The notes under the pieces were generated by a model. It was given only the letters and a program-made list of their open reading frames with translations, was not told where the DNA came from and made no database searches. Below, piece after piece: positions 1-5,764 of a DNA stretch of 7,375 nt (the first letter of the stretch is position 1; each line of letters starts with the position of its first letter). Made by a program: the position numbers and the translations under genes. This DNA comes from Anaerolineales bacterium (GTDB lineage: Bacteria; Chloroflexota; Anaerolineae; Anaerolineales; E44-bin32), in contig JAGLGG010000143.1 of the NCBI GenBank assembly GCA_023144145.1, positions 1-7,375 of the forward strand, given 5' to 3'.

Positions 1-1392
1 CTAAAGGAAGCTGCTCATCAAGCTCGTCGGATCGGCCTGGGCATTATGGGCTTGGCAGATCTGATGTATCACGTGGGTGTGGTGTACGACGCAGCAGATG
101 GTAGAGATTTAGCCGCTCAAATTATGGAATTCATCAGCTACCACGCTTACCAAACTAGCATCGAGCTCGCTGAAGAACGGGGACCATTCCCGGTCATTAC
201 AGACAGCATTTACGATCCTGATAACATGACCTGGGAACCTCCACAACCGATTGAAGATTTTGTACAGGACTTTGGCCGCCCTGTCGTCGATTGGGATAAG
301 GTTGTTGTAGGGATTAAACAGCACGGCATTCGCAACGCTGCCCTTACTACAATCGCTCCGACCGGTACTCTGGCTACAGTAGCTGGATGTGAGGGCTATG
401 GTTGTGAACCTGTCTTTGCTCTGGCTTACTATCGACATGTAAACGACCAGGGCGAAGATCTCAAACTTGCCTACTTAAGCTCTTCATTTGAACAGGAACT
501 TATTCGAGCAGGTTTTGATGAAGATTTGCGTGATGAAATTATTCAAAGGGTTATGCAAAGCGGTTCATGCCAGGGGGTTACTGAATTACCGAGTGCAATG
601 CGAAATGTGTACAAGGTTTCGCAAGATATCTCAGTAGATGGTCACGTTCGCATGCAGGCTGCTCTGCAAGCGTTTGTAGACAATAGTTTGAGTAAAACGT
701 GTAATTTCCCTGCCGATGCAAGAGAGAGTGATGTCGCCGATGCCTTTATAAAAGCCTGGGAATTGGAATGTAAAGGCCTCACAGTTTATGTAACTGGCAG
801 CCGGCACCAGGTCGTCCTGGAAACAGAAGCGACCGCAATGGAGAAGTATTTAGATGAGCCAACTCCCTCTCAATTGGAAATTTGGCAAGAGGGAAAGAAA
901 CCCCGACCTCAAAAATTGGATGGAGCGACATACCAGATCTCTACACCTTTGGGGAAAGCATTTGTTACTGTTAACCACAATGGGAATAGACAACCGTTCG
1001 AAGTGTTTATCACAACCGCCAAGGCTGGATCGGAAACTGCTGCAGTGTCAGAAGCACTGGGGAGATTGTCATCTTATGTATTGAGGGTTGCATCTCCTCT
1101 TTCGCCCAGGGATCGGATGGCGGAAATTGTCAGACAGCTGGCTGGCATAGGGGGCGGCCATCCCACTGGTTTTGGACCGAATCGGGTGCTATCTTTGCCT
1201 GACGGCTTGGCGCGTGCCTTAGCGGCATACTTGGGTGAGACGCCAGCAATTCTCTTAGGTGCTGAGCAGATCGAAAGTGAGAGTCAGATCAGTATGCAAG
1301 TCGGTGATTTGTGCCCAGAATGTGGTGCACCGGCTCTGGTAAATGAAGAAGGCTGCCGCAAGTGTTATTCATGTGGGTTTAGCGAGTGTTGA
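1..1392 (+). CDS. nrdJ: Adenosylcobalamin-dependent (class II) ribonucleoside-diphosphate reductase, C-terminal part (5' truncated)
   Basis: This enzyme reduces ribonucleotides to deoxyribonucleotides in the cytoplasm, using adenosylcobalamin as radical source. The frame is open from base 1, so the start and the N-terminal part, including the expected NPCGE active-site loop, lie outside the window; the ATG at 46 is internal. In the 463 visible residues I see RRIGLGIMGLAD at about 9-20, TTIAPTGTLATVAG at 116-129 leading into CEPVF, the conserved DNSLSKTCNFP stretch near 227-237, and a TSCPD-type domain at about 310-390. The tail carries CPEC, then CRKC and CGFSEC, a zinc-ribbon/redox-cysteine end typical of NrdJ and absent from most class I enzymes. 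The family and class are secure from these motifs; the B12 dependence is inferred from the class. A terminator follows 30 bases after the stop. The deoxynucleoside kinase downstream supplies the salvage route to the same dNTP pool. Confidence 0.93.
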   Translation, partial: LKEAAHQARRIGLGIMGLADLMYHVGVVYDAADGRDLAAQIMEFISYHAYQTSIELAEERGPFPVITDSIYDPDNMTWEPPQPIEDFVQDFGRPVVDWDKVVVGIKQHGIRNAALTTIAPTGTLATVAGCEGYGCEPVFALAYYRHVNDQGEDLKLAYLSSSFEQELIRAGFDEDLRDEIIQRVMQSGSCQGVTELPSAMRNVYKVSQDISVDGHVRMQAALQAFVDNSLSKTCNFPADARESDVADAFIKAWELECKGLTVYVTGSRHQVVLETEATAMEKYLDEPTPSQLEIWQEGKKPRPQKLDGATYQISTPLGKAFVTVNHNGNRQPFEVFITTAKAGSETAAVSEALGRLSSYVLRVASPLSPRDRMAEIVRQLAGIGGGHPTGFGPNRVLSLPDGLARALAAYLGETPAILLGAEQIESESQISMQVGDLCPECGAPALVNEEGCRKCYSCGFSEC

Positions 1393-1421
1393 GAGAGAAA
1401 ACTTAAAGTTGATCCATAATT

Positions 1422-1450
1422 AGGCACGGGGAACCGTGCCTCTTTGTTTT
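1422..1450 (+). terminator. Rho-independent terminator of nrdJ
   Basis: A perfect 8-bp stem, AGGCACGG (1422-1429) with CCGTGCCT (1434-1441), closes a GGAA loop of the stable GNRA type. A T-rich run, TCTTTGTTTT, follows to 1450. It lies 30 bases past the nrdJ stop and about 90 bases before the kinase gene. The kinase is therefore probably expressed from its own promoter or by read-through. Confidence 0.85.
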
Positions 1451-1531
1451 CCATTAGGAAGCTTGTCCTGGAGCGATCTCTTCACGCACGCTTGTGATGG
1501 AATATTTGTGGGATCTGGTTGACCCAATAAT

Positions 1532-1535
1532 GGAG
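1532..1535 (+). promoter_or_regulatory. Ribosome binding site of the deoxynucleoside kinase, fixing the start at 1543
   Basis: GGAG lies 7 nt before the ATG at 1543. The in-frame TTG at 1537 would leave only a 1-nt spacer, so the ATG is the better start. Confidence 0.75.
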
Positions 1536-1542
1536 TTTGTCC

Positions 1543-2178
1543 ATGGCAAAACGATTTGTTCTTGTCGCAGGGAACATCAGCTCTGGTAAAACCTCTCTGA
1601 CCGAGCGATTGGGAGTGCAATTGGGCTGGCAGACAGCCTATGAATCCGTCGAAGACAATCCCTATCTCTCCGATTTCTACGGCGATATGGGATTGTGGTC
1701 ATTTCATCTGCAGGTTTTTTTCCTAAGACATCGCGCCGAGCAGCACCTCATCCTGGCCAGTATGGATAAACCAGCGATTATTGATAGGTCAATCTATGAG
1801 GATGCTGAGATTTTCTCCCGTGCTTTGGTGAGCATGGGCAACATGTCGGAGCGCGATTATCAAACCTATCGAAAGCTTTTTGACCTTGTTGTGGGAAGGC
1901 TCCCGTCGCCAGACTTGCTAATTTATCTGAAGGCGCCTGTTCCGGTGTTGTTGGAAAGAATCCGGAACCGCGGCCGCGAGATGGAGTTGGGAATTACGGG
2001 AGATTATCTGGGATTGCTCGAAGAGTTTTACACTTCCTGGATAGCAAAATTTGACCTTTGTCCAGTTCTTACAATACGCACTGACGATCTTGACTTCGTC
2101 CATCGTCCCAAGCATTTAGAAATTATCATTCAGCGCATACTCGATAAGTTGTCTGGCAAAGAAGAAGTCCAGTTCTAA
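1543..2178 (+). CDS. Deoxynucleoside kinase (deoxyadenosine/deoxyguanosine kinase-like)
   Basis: This 211-residue protein belongs to the dNK/dCK/dGK P-loop kinase family, which phosphorylates deoxynucleosides to dNMPs for salvage in the cytoplasm. The P-loop is GNISSGKTS at 10-18. The ESVEDNPYL stretch at 34-42 holds the expected catalytic Glu (E34) and the conserved NPY. WSFHLQVFFL at 52-61 carries the Gln (Q57) that contacts the base in known structures. DRS at 81-83 is the family signature. The arginine-rich LID is RIRNRGRE at 139-146. The length is normal for bacterial members. The preferred base cannot be read from sequence with confidence; the bacterial dAdo/dGuo kinases are the closest match by general form. 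The start is the ATG at 1543, placed by the GGAG at 1532. It follows nrdJ on the same strand, separated by a terminator, so the two dNTP-supply genes are neighbours but perhaps not one transcript. Confidence 0.9.
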   Translation: MAKRFVLVAGNISSGKTSLTERLGVQLGWQTAYESVEDNPYLSDFYGDMGLWSFHLQVFFLRHRAEQHLILASMDKPAIIDRSIYEDAEIFSRALVSMGNMSERDYQTYRKLFDLVVGRLPSPDLLIYLKAPVPVLLERIRNRGREMELGITGDYLGLLEEFYTSWIAKFDLCPVLTIRTDDLDFVHRPKHLEIIIQRILDKLSGKEEVQF

Positions 2179-2367
2179 TACCCCGTCCGTAAGTGAATAA
2201 TTTACCCCGTTTTTACATCTGGAAAACACAGCCTTTGCGCGCACCCTGAATAATCCAATTTAACATTCAGAGCATGTCTTGGAATGCGATGATCATTAAG
2301 GGATATCCCCCTAATTTATTAATCGCTCACGAAAAGAGGCTCTGAACAATCATCAAGGAGGTTGATC
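2179..2367 (+). other. Intergenic region between kinase and DUF5666-like gene
   Basis: This 189-bp gap contains an 8-bp direct repeat, TACCCCGT, at 2179-2186 and 2203-2210. It also has a 10-bp palindrome, GGGATATCCC, near 2300-2310, in an AT-rich stretch that could hold the downstream promoter. No clear intrinsic terminator for the kinase is visible, and no -35/-10 pair is good enough to call. Confidence 0.4.
2355..2361 (+). promoter_or_regulatory. Strong ribosome binding site of the DUF5666-like gene
   Basis: AAGGAGG lies 6 nt before the ATG at 2368. It directly abuts the in-frame TTG at 2362, which rules that codon out as start and places the signal peptide correctly at the N terminus. Confidence 0.88.
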
Positions 2368-3543
2368 ATGGTCGGCAAGATTGCTAAAGCAGGTTTACTT
2401 GTTCTAATACTCTCTTCTGTTCTCGCAGCAGGGGTCTTCGCTGAGGAAGAAATAAATACTCCTAAGGTACGCGTTGTCGGTGAGATCACCGGAGTTAACC
2501 TGGATGAAAACACCTTCGTGTTGAATACGCGTCAAGGAGAGGACTTGAGGTTTTTGGTCGTCGAGAGAACGAAATACAGAAGCCCAGATGGATCCATTCA
2601 TGGCTTAGAAGATCTTTCCCCTGGAATGAAGGCGCTTGTTGTTGCAATTCGACATCCCGAGCGGGGCTTGGTGGCTTTGACTGTCGCTGCAGGAGATCCG
2701 GATAACCTACCTGAGACCTTTCGTGTCAGCGGAAAAGTCAATGGGGTTGATTTGCTAACGTCCACGTTTTCCCTTCTAACAGATTCAGGAGACACACAGC
2801 GTTTCAAGGTTATTGATCGAACACGGTTCAAGAGCCGCGATGGATCGGTAAAGGGGATTCAAGACCTCGAAATTGGGTTGCCAATAACTGTTATAGCTAT
2901 CAAAACCGAAGAGGGCTTGCCCATCGCTGTACTCGTCGTTGCCGGCACACAGCAGAACGAGCTAAAACGATTTGAGATTCTTGGAGAGATCACCAATGTC
3001 GTTCCTGGACAAGATAAATTCGATCTACTGAACCGTGCAGGGGAGGCCATATCGATTACGGTTAGTGACCGAACGAGGTTCCGCAGCAGGGATGGCTCCA
3101 TTCAAGATATTCATGATTTGAAGGCTGGTATGCATGCCTTTGTAGCAGGAGTAGTTAGTGAGGATGGTTTTCATCATGCCCTCCTGGTTGCAGCTGGTGA
3201 CCCTACCGATGACAAGCCCCGACCTCCGGAATTTGATGTCAGGGCTGCTGGTCGAATCACGGCGATAGGCGATCGATCTTTCACTATTCAAACACGAAAT
3301 CAGGGTTCGTTGACATTCGTAGTTGACGAATCAACAGTTTATAAATCCCGGGAGGGGAAGATCGACAGCTTCGACGATCTGGAAGTTGGAATGAACGTAG
3401 GGGTCGGGGGGGTGAGACAGGATGAAGGTCTACTCAAAGCGGTTATCGTTGGGATTGGGCAGCCGAAGCAGGATCGGGCGCCCCGTTCGACAGATGGGGG
3501 AAGGGATCAACAACGAGATTTAGCACCAAGTGACCTGGGATGA
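2368..3543 (+). CDS. Exported protein with four tandem DUF5666-like domains
   Basis: This 391-residue protein starts with a clear Sec signal peptide: K4/K7, a hydrophobic core at about 9-22, and a likely cut after VFA at 25, giving a mature N terminus rich in Glu. The rest is four copies of one domain at about 34-108, 118-193, 202-277 and 290-364. Each copy begins with a G-x-I-T/N-x-V type strand, passes through a core such as RTRFKSRDGS, then an xDLxxGM turn, and ends in a hydrophobic strand before AAGDP or a similar linker. Cores are RTKYRSPDGS, RTRFKSRDGS, RTRFRSRDGS and STVYKSREGK; copy four is the most diverged. The pattern matches DUF5666 beta-rich domains, whose function is unknown. 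The last 27 residues are charged, rich in Gln, Arg and Asp, and probably disordered. There is no membrane anchor, lipobox or sorting motif, so the product is likely periplasmic or secreted. A passive binding or structural role is only a guess. Confidence 0.82.
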   Translation: MVGKIAKAGLLVLILSSVLAAGVFAEEEINTPKVRVVGEITGVNLDENTFVLNTRQGEDLRFLVVERTKYRSPDGSIHGLEDLSPGMKALVVAIRHPERGLVALTVAAGDPDNLPETFRVSGKVNGVDLLTSTFSLLTDSGDTQRFKVIDRTRFKSRDGSVKGIQDLEIGLPITVIAIKTEEGLPIAVLVVAGTQQNELKRFEILGEITNVVPGQDKFDLLNRAGEAISITVSDRTRFRSRDGSIQDIHDLKAGMHAFVAGVVSEDGFHHALLVAAGDPTDDKPRPPEFDVRAAGRITAIGDRSFTIQTRNQGSLTFVVDESTVYKSREGKIDSFDDLEVGMNVGVGGVRQDEGLLKAVIVGIGQPKQDRAPRSTDGGRDQQRDLAPSDLG

Positions 3544-3575
3544 GATCCTAAGGAACCTTGCGAAGGATTCAAAGA

Positions 3576-3587
3576 ACCCCCGGGGGT
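3576..3587. repeat. 12-bp perfect palindrome
   Basis: ACCCCCGGGGGT is fully self-complementary and lies 33 bases after the stop of the DUF5666-like gene. There is no T-run after it. It may be part of the 3'-end structure of that transcript. Confidence 0.6.
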
Positions 3588-3600
3588 CCTCGATTGATCT

Positions 3601-3670
3601 ACCCTCCCGGAGGTTCGCCGAGACAGGCGGAAGAAAAGAAGAATTCTCAGCAGCGAACCTCCGGGAGGGT
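3601..3670. repeat. 18-bp perfect inverted repeat with 34-nt spacer (MITE-like or long hairpin)
   Basis: The left arm at 3601-3618 begins ACCCTCCCGG and is matched without error by the right arm at 3653-3670, ending CCGGGAGGGT. Each arm is also nearly self-complementary: CCTCC-C-GGAGG on the left and CCTCC-G-GGAGG on the right. The 34-nt spacer at 3619-3652 is purine-rich and has no reading frame. The form fits a short non-autonomous repeat element or a strong RNA hairpin. No flanking target-site duplication is obvious. Confidence 0.8.
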
Positions 3671-3698
3671 GATTAGGTCGACTGCGTCGTGAGCGAGC

Positions 3699-3911
3699 TT
3701 TCTCGTTCCCACGCGGGAGCGTGGGAACTAGGGGATGTGGAAGGCTTTTCTCGTGCCCACGCTCCGCGTGGGAACGAGGGGATGTGGAGGCTTTTTTCTC
3801 GTGCCCACGTGGGATCCACATGCTTTCTCTCATTCCCACGTAGGAGCGTGGGAACCAGGGGATGAGGAAGGCTTTTTTCTCGTGCCCACGCTCCGCGTGG
3901 GAACGAGGGGA
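3699..3911. repeat. REP/BIME-like mosaic of five related palindromes
   Basis: Five versions of one palindromic unit occur in 210 bp. A (3705-3728) has a perfect 10-bp stem, GTTCCCACGC with GCGTGGGAAC, and loop GGGA. B (3750-3778) and E (3879-3907) have 13-bp stems with a single mismatch and loop TCC, and read as the reverse complement of A. C (3798-3813) is a B-type unit that has lost 7 bases, leaving CCCACGTGGG. D (3832-3855) is an A-type unit with stem changes. The order is A forward, B reverse, C reverse (damaged), D forward, E reverse, so A-B and D-E are inverted couplets. Linkers share the text AGGGGATG followed by GGCTTTTTT. GTTCCCACGCTCCGCGTGG-type palindromes are familiar interspersed repeats in many bacterial genomes and are often mis-annotated as genes encoding VPTLRVGT-like peptides. 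Confidence 0.9.
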
Positions 3912-3985
3912 ACGCCTTCAAATGTCCACAATCTAAATTTTGTGAAGATCCTCAGCCCGCAACACTCTGCTCGAATCATCATTTA

Positions 3986-4591
3986 TTAAAGCCCTAACTC
4001 CGCACGTAATCCCGCGATTTGTTCGATGGCTTGAGCAATCTTTTCCCGATTCTCTGCGATTTGGTGCCAACGGCTCGCCCCAGATGGATGTGGAAAGGGA
4101 ACGATAAATCGGTTGTTTATCTCCTTCCGCAGACCAATGATTTCGGCCAAAGAAAGCTTTGAAGGGTAGAACAAATTTATTGCCAATCTGCCCACAGGGA
4201 TAATGAGTCGGGGATCAATAATCTGAATTTCACGATCCAAATATGAACGGCAGAGCCCTTGCTCCTTGCGACTTGGCACCCGATCTCCTCCACCATTTTT
4301 CGATTTTCCTGGAAAGCACTTGGTTACTGAGGTCATATACTGCTCAGACCGGAATTTTTTCTCGTTGAAACCCGCAGCTTTGAGCCAATCAAACAATCTT
4401 GTACCACTTCCCGCGTTAAACGGACGCCCGGCCTCCACTTCCGTAACACCCGGAGCCTGTCCGATGATCATTGTTCTGGCGCTATATACTCCGGAATAAA
4501 TTGCCTTGGGAGCGATGGAGTAACCCGCCTCTAAACATTGCCGGCAGTTATCCATCTGTTGCTTCAGTTTCTTAAGTTGTACCGAGCTCAC
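3986..4591 (-). CDS. Uracil-DNA glycosylase superfamily protein, iron-sulfur family-4-like
   Basis: This 201-residue protein probably removes uracil or another damaged base from DNA, leaving an abasic site. Counting from the GTG start, C16 and C19 (CRQC), C92 (TKCFP) and C114 (GLCRSY) match the four-cysteine pattern that holds a 4Fe-4S cluster in family 4 enzymes. Motif A is GQAPG at 44-48, followed by AGRPFNAGSGTRL. The second motif is HPS at 168-170, followed by GASRW. Two expected family-4 residues differ: the Glu of GEAPG is Gln (Q45), and the Asn before the third cysteine is Ser (S88). There is also a glycine-rich insertion (KNGGG) between C92 and C114. The start is the GTG at 4591, which overlaps the upstream stop as GTGA and has GGAG 7 nt before it. 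An ATG at 4621 is in frame but has no Shine-Dalgarno. It is the second gene of a repair operon. The superfamily is sure; the exact substrate is not. Confidence 0.85.
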   Translation of the reverse strand: MSSVQLKKLKQQMDNCRQCLEAGYSIAPKAIYSGVYSARTMIIGQAPGVTEVEAGRPFNAGSGTRLFDWLKAAGFNEKKFRSEQYMTSVTKCFPGKSKNGGGDRVPSRKEQGLCRSYLDREIQIIDPRLIIPVGRLAINLFYPSKLSLAEIIGLRKEINNRFIVPFPHPSGASRWHQIAENREKIAQAIEQIAGLRAELGL

Positions 4592-5448
4592 GATTGCACT
4601 CCAGACGAGATTCGCTCCCATGCGTTCTTGATGACAAGCGCATCTCGATCCATATACTCAGGACTTTCGCACAGAATACGTCCTGAGCATCCCATATCAG
4701 CCAATGCTCTAATTAGCGCATCAAGATTAAAATCAGAATCCTCCAGAAAAAGGTGATTACGCTCACCCTTCGGACCATATTCAATCCCAGATAGGTGAGC
4801 ATGTATTCGTTTTAGTGCCCGCTTTCCTAACGCCTTTTGATAGCTCTTTAATAGTGATATCCACTCTTCATATGAGTTGACCGATCCATCTCCAGCGCGG
4901 GCATGGAGGTGGGCAAAATCGACACAGGGCTCGACACCGTCTATTTCCTTTGACATGACGAGGGTGTCGTCTAGAGATCCAAGCATAGCGCCTTTCCCCA
5001 TCGTTTCAGGCCGCAACGTCACTGGATTCCCATTGTCACGCAGTTCAGCGACACAACCACGCAATCTTGGAATTGCGACCTCTAAAACTTCTTCTGGTGG
5101 ACGTTGAAAATAAGATCCAGGGTGGAATGTGATATCTGATGCTCCAGCTAAATTCCCAAAATGTGCGGCATCCATCAATCTTTTCCGACTCTTGGGCCAT
5201 TCTTCGGCATCGGCGTTTAAATTGATGTAATAAGGAGCATGAATACTCAGTTCGACAGCATACTCACCAGCTGCATTTTTAATTTTTTCACATGTACTTT
5301 CGGACACTCGTACGGAACGTACCCACCCAAGCTCGAATGCCATCAGATTTTGATTTGCCAGGTGCATAATGGTTCCAACTGACCCGCCAGGTTTTTTGGG
5401 CGTTGATTTCGGTGACCCGACGGTTCCAAAGCGGAAATCGGTTTTCAA
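4588..5448 (-). CDS. nfo: Endonuclease IV-like AP endonuclease (TIM-barrel, AP_endonuc_2 family)
   Basis: This 286-residue protein fits the endonuclease IV fold, which cuts DNA at abasic sites using bound metal ions. Candidate metal ligands fall in the expected order and near the Escherichia coli Nfo positions: H70 (SIHAPYYINL), H109 (FHPGSY), E148 (RPETMGK), D177 and H180 (VDFAHLHAR), H218 (HAHLSG) and E261 (CESPEY). The RPETMGK, HLSGIEYGPKGE and CESP forms look like the archaeal-type branch more than like the E. coli enzyme. Where E. coli Nfo has Asp-Arg-His-His, this protein has E229-R-N-H232, so one or two ligands may differ. The start is a TTG at 5448 with AAGGAG 6 nt before it; the next in-frame ATG (residue 28) would remove the first strand. 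It overlaps the glycosylase gene by 4 bases, which supports a joint base-excision-repair role. A sugar isomerase-like TIM barrel is the alternative, but the ligand set and neighbour argue against it. Confidence 0.83.
   Translation of the reverse strand: MKTDFRFGTVGSPKSTPKKPGGSVGTIMHLANQNLMAFELGWVRSVRVSESTCEKIKNAAGEYAVELSIHAPYYINLNADAEEWPKSRKRLMDAAHFGNLAGASDITFHPGSYFQRPPEEVLEVAIPRLRGCVAELRDNGNPVTLRPETMGKGAMLGSLDDTLVMSKEIDGVEPCVDFAHLHARAGDGSVNSYEEWISLLKSYQKALGKRALKRIHAHLSGIEYGPKGERNHLFLEDSDFNLDALIRALADMGCSGRILCESPEYMDRDALVIKNAWERISSGVQS
4599..4602 (-). promoter_or_regulatory. Ribosome binding site of the glycosylase, inside the end of the upstream gene
   Basis: On the minus strand GGAG (4602 to 4599) lies 7 nt before the GTG at 4591. 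The stop of the upstream gene (TGA, 4590-4588) overlaps this start as GTGA, the usual layout for translational coupling. This decides for GTG 4591 over ATG 4621. Confidence 0.78.
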
Positions 5449-5451
5449 GGT

Positions 5452-5535
5452 TTACTCCTTCGAGATTCTGAGTAATTCGAATTGTACCTTAGTGATTGGG
5501 CGATGGTGGTGGAAATAGCGATATGCTCCTTTCAT
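5452..5535 (-). CDS. Possible 27-residue leader peptide ORF ahead of the AP endonuclease
   Basis: An ATG at 5535 opens 27 codons that end in TAA (5454-5452), and the last two sense codons, AAG GAG, are the Shine-Dalgarno of the AP endonuclease gene. A weak AAGGA lies 10 nt before the ATG. The peptide is basic and contains FHHHRP but has no known domain. Its start codon sits in the right arm of an inverted repeat. A translating ribosome ending here would clear or cover the downstream binding site, so it could act as a leader; it could also be chance. Confidence 0.3.
   Translation of the reverse strand: MKGAYRYFHHHRPITKVQFELLRISKE
5455..5460 (-). promoter_or_regulatory. Ribosome binding site supporting a TTG start for the AP endonuclease
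   Basis: AAGGAG on the minus strand (5460 to 5455) is 6 nt before the TTG at 5448. The TAA that ends the possible leader ORF (5454-5452) follows it directly. Confidence 0.85.
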
Positions 5536-5539
5536 ATCG
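5519..5539. repeat. 7-bp inverted repeat in the 5' region of the repair operon
   Basis: CGATATG (5519-5525) and CATATCG (5533-5539) are separated by 7 bases, CTCCTTT. In the minus-strand transcript the loop reads AAAGGAG and the arms overlap the ATG of the possible leader ORF. It could be an operator or a small hairpin. No regulator is identified. Confidence 0.45.
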
Positions 5540-5645
5540 AAGTTTTCCTTCAATAGGATAGTAGGGGGTGTCCCAAAAGGACAGCATTGATTTGTCAGGG
5601 ATAAAGAGATATGAATTTACCAGATGCTCGGCAGATAACCCATGT

Positions 5646-5673
5646 GTACGAGCAACTGGCCAGTTGCTCATAC
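5646..5673. promoter_or_regulatory. 28-bp near-perfect palindrome, possible operator
   Basis: The two 14-base arms (5646-5659 and 5660-5673) meet with no spacer. They pair at 13 of 14 positions, the only mismatch being 5649 with 5670. The inner 20 bases are perfect around the centre CTGGCCAG. It lies about 200 bases upstream of the AP endonuclease start and 160 bases downstream of the kinase stop. A gapless palindrome of this size suits a dimeric DNA-binding protein or a cruciform better than an RNA hairpin, which would need a loop. Confidence 0.5.
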
Positions 5674-5764
5674 GCTAGGTTAATTGTTATTCCACAATAT
5701 TCTCGAGTACCTTTGGGGCGGTCCCAACTGCGAGTTCGAATACGTTGCTTCGATAAAACGGAAT

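Larger units (their letters stand above)
3544..3985. other. Convergent intergenic spacer filled with inverted and palindromic repeats
   Basis: No credible gene lies here. The spacer sits between the ends of two convergent genes and is made mostly of three elements: a GC palindrome at 3576-3587, an 18-bp inverted repeat at 3601-3670, and the mosaic palindrome cluster at 3699-3911. The final 75 bases before the glycosylase stop show no clear structure. Neither flanking gene has a classic hairpin plus T-run terminator here, so the repeats may stop both transcripts. Confidence 0.8.

Noticed and set aside
109..438. Minus-strand frame inside nrdJ
   Set aside because: It is a shadow of a strongly conserved coding region, with no domain of its own.
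3699..3911. CRISPR array
   Set aside because: Units are palindromes in alternating orientation, linkers are repeated rather than unique, and no cas gene is nearby.
3507..3989. Open frames on both strands across the spacer (for example 3735-3989 plus, 3673-3921 minus, 3507-3839 minus)
   Set aside because: They are translations of the palindromic repeats (VPTLRVGT and FPRGAWARE type text), repeat internally, and have no ribosome binding site support.
4592..4621. ATG at 4621 as start of the glycosylase
   Set aside because: No Shine-Dalgarno precedes it and it would overlap the upstream gene by 34 bases. GTG at 4591 has GGAG at 7 nt and a 4-base GTGA overlap.
5566..5583. GTGTCCC AAAAGGACA motif as an insertion-sequence end
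   Set aside because: It resembles some IS termini, but no second end, target duplication or transposase remnant is visible. It is explained as well by a small 5-bp hairpin.
5489..5671. 60-codon minus-strand frame
   Set aside because: It starts inside the 28-bp palindrome, has no Shine-Dalgarno, crosses other intergenic structure, and shows no domain or plausible composition.
5715..5760. GAGTTCGAATACG as the T-arm of a tRNA
   Set aside because: The flanking bases do not form a T-stem, and no acceptor, D or anticodon arm can be drawn around it.
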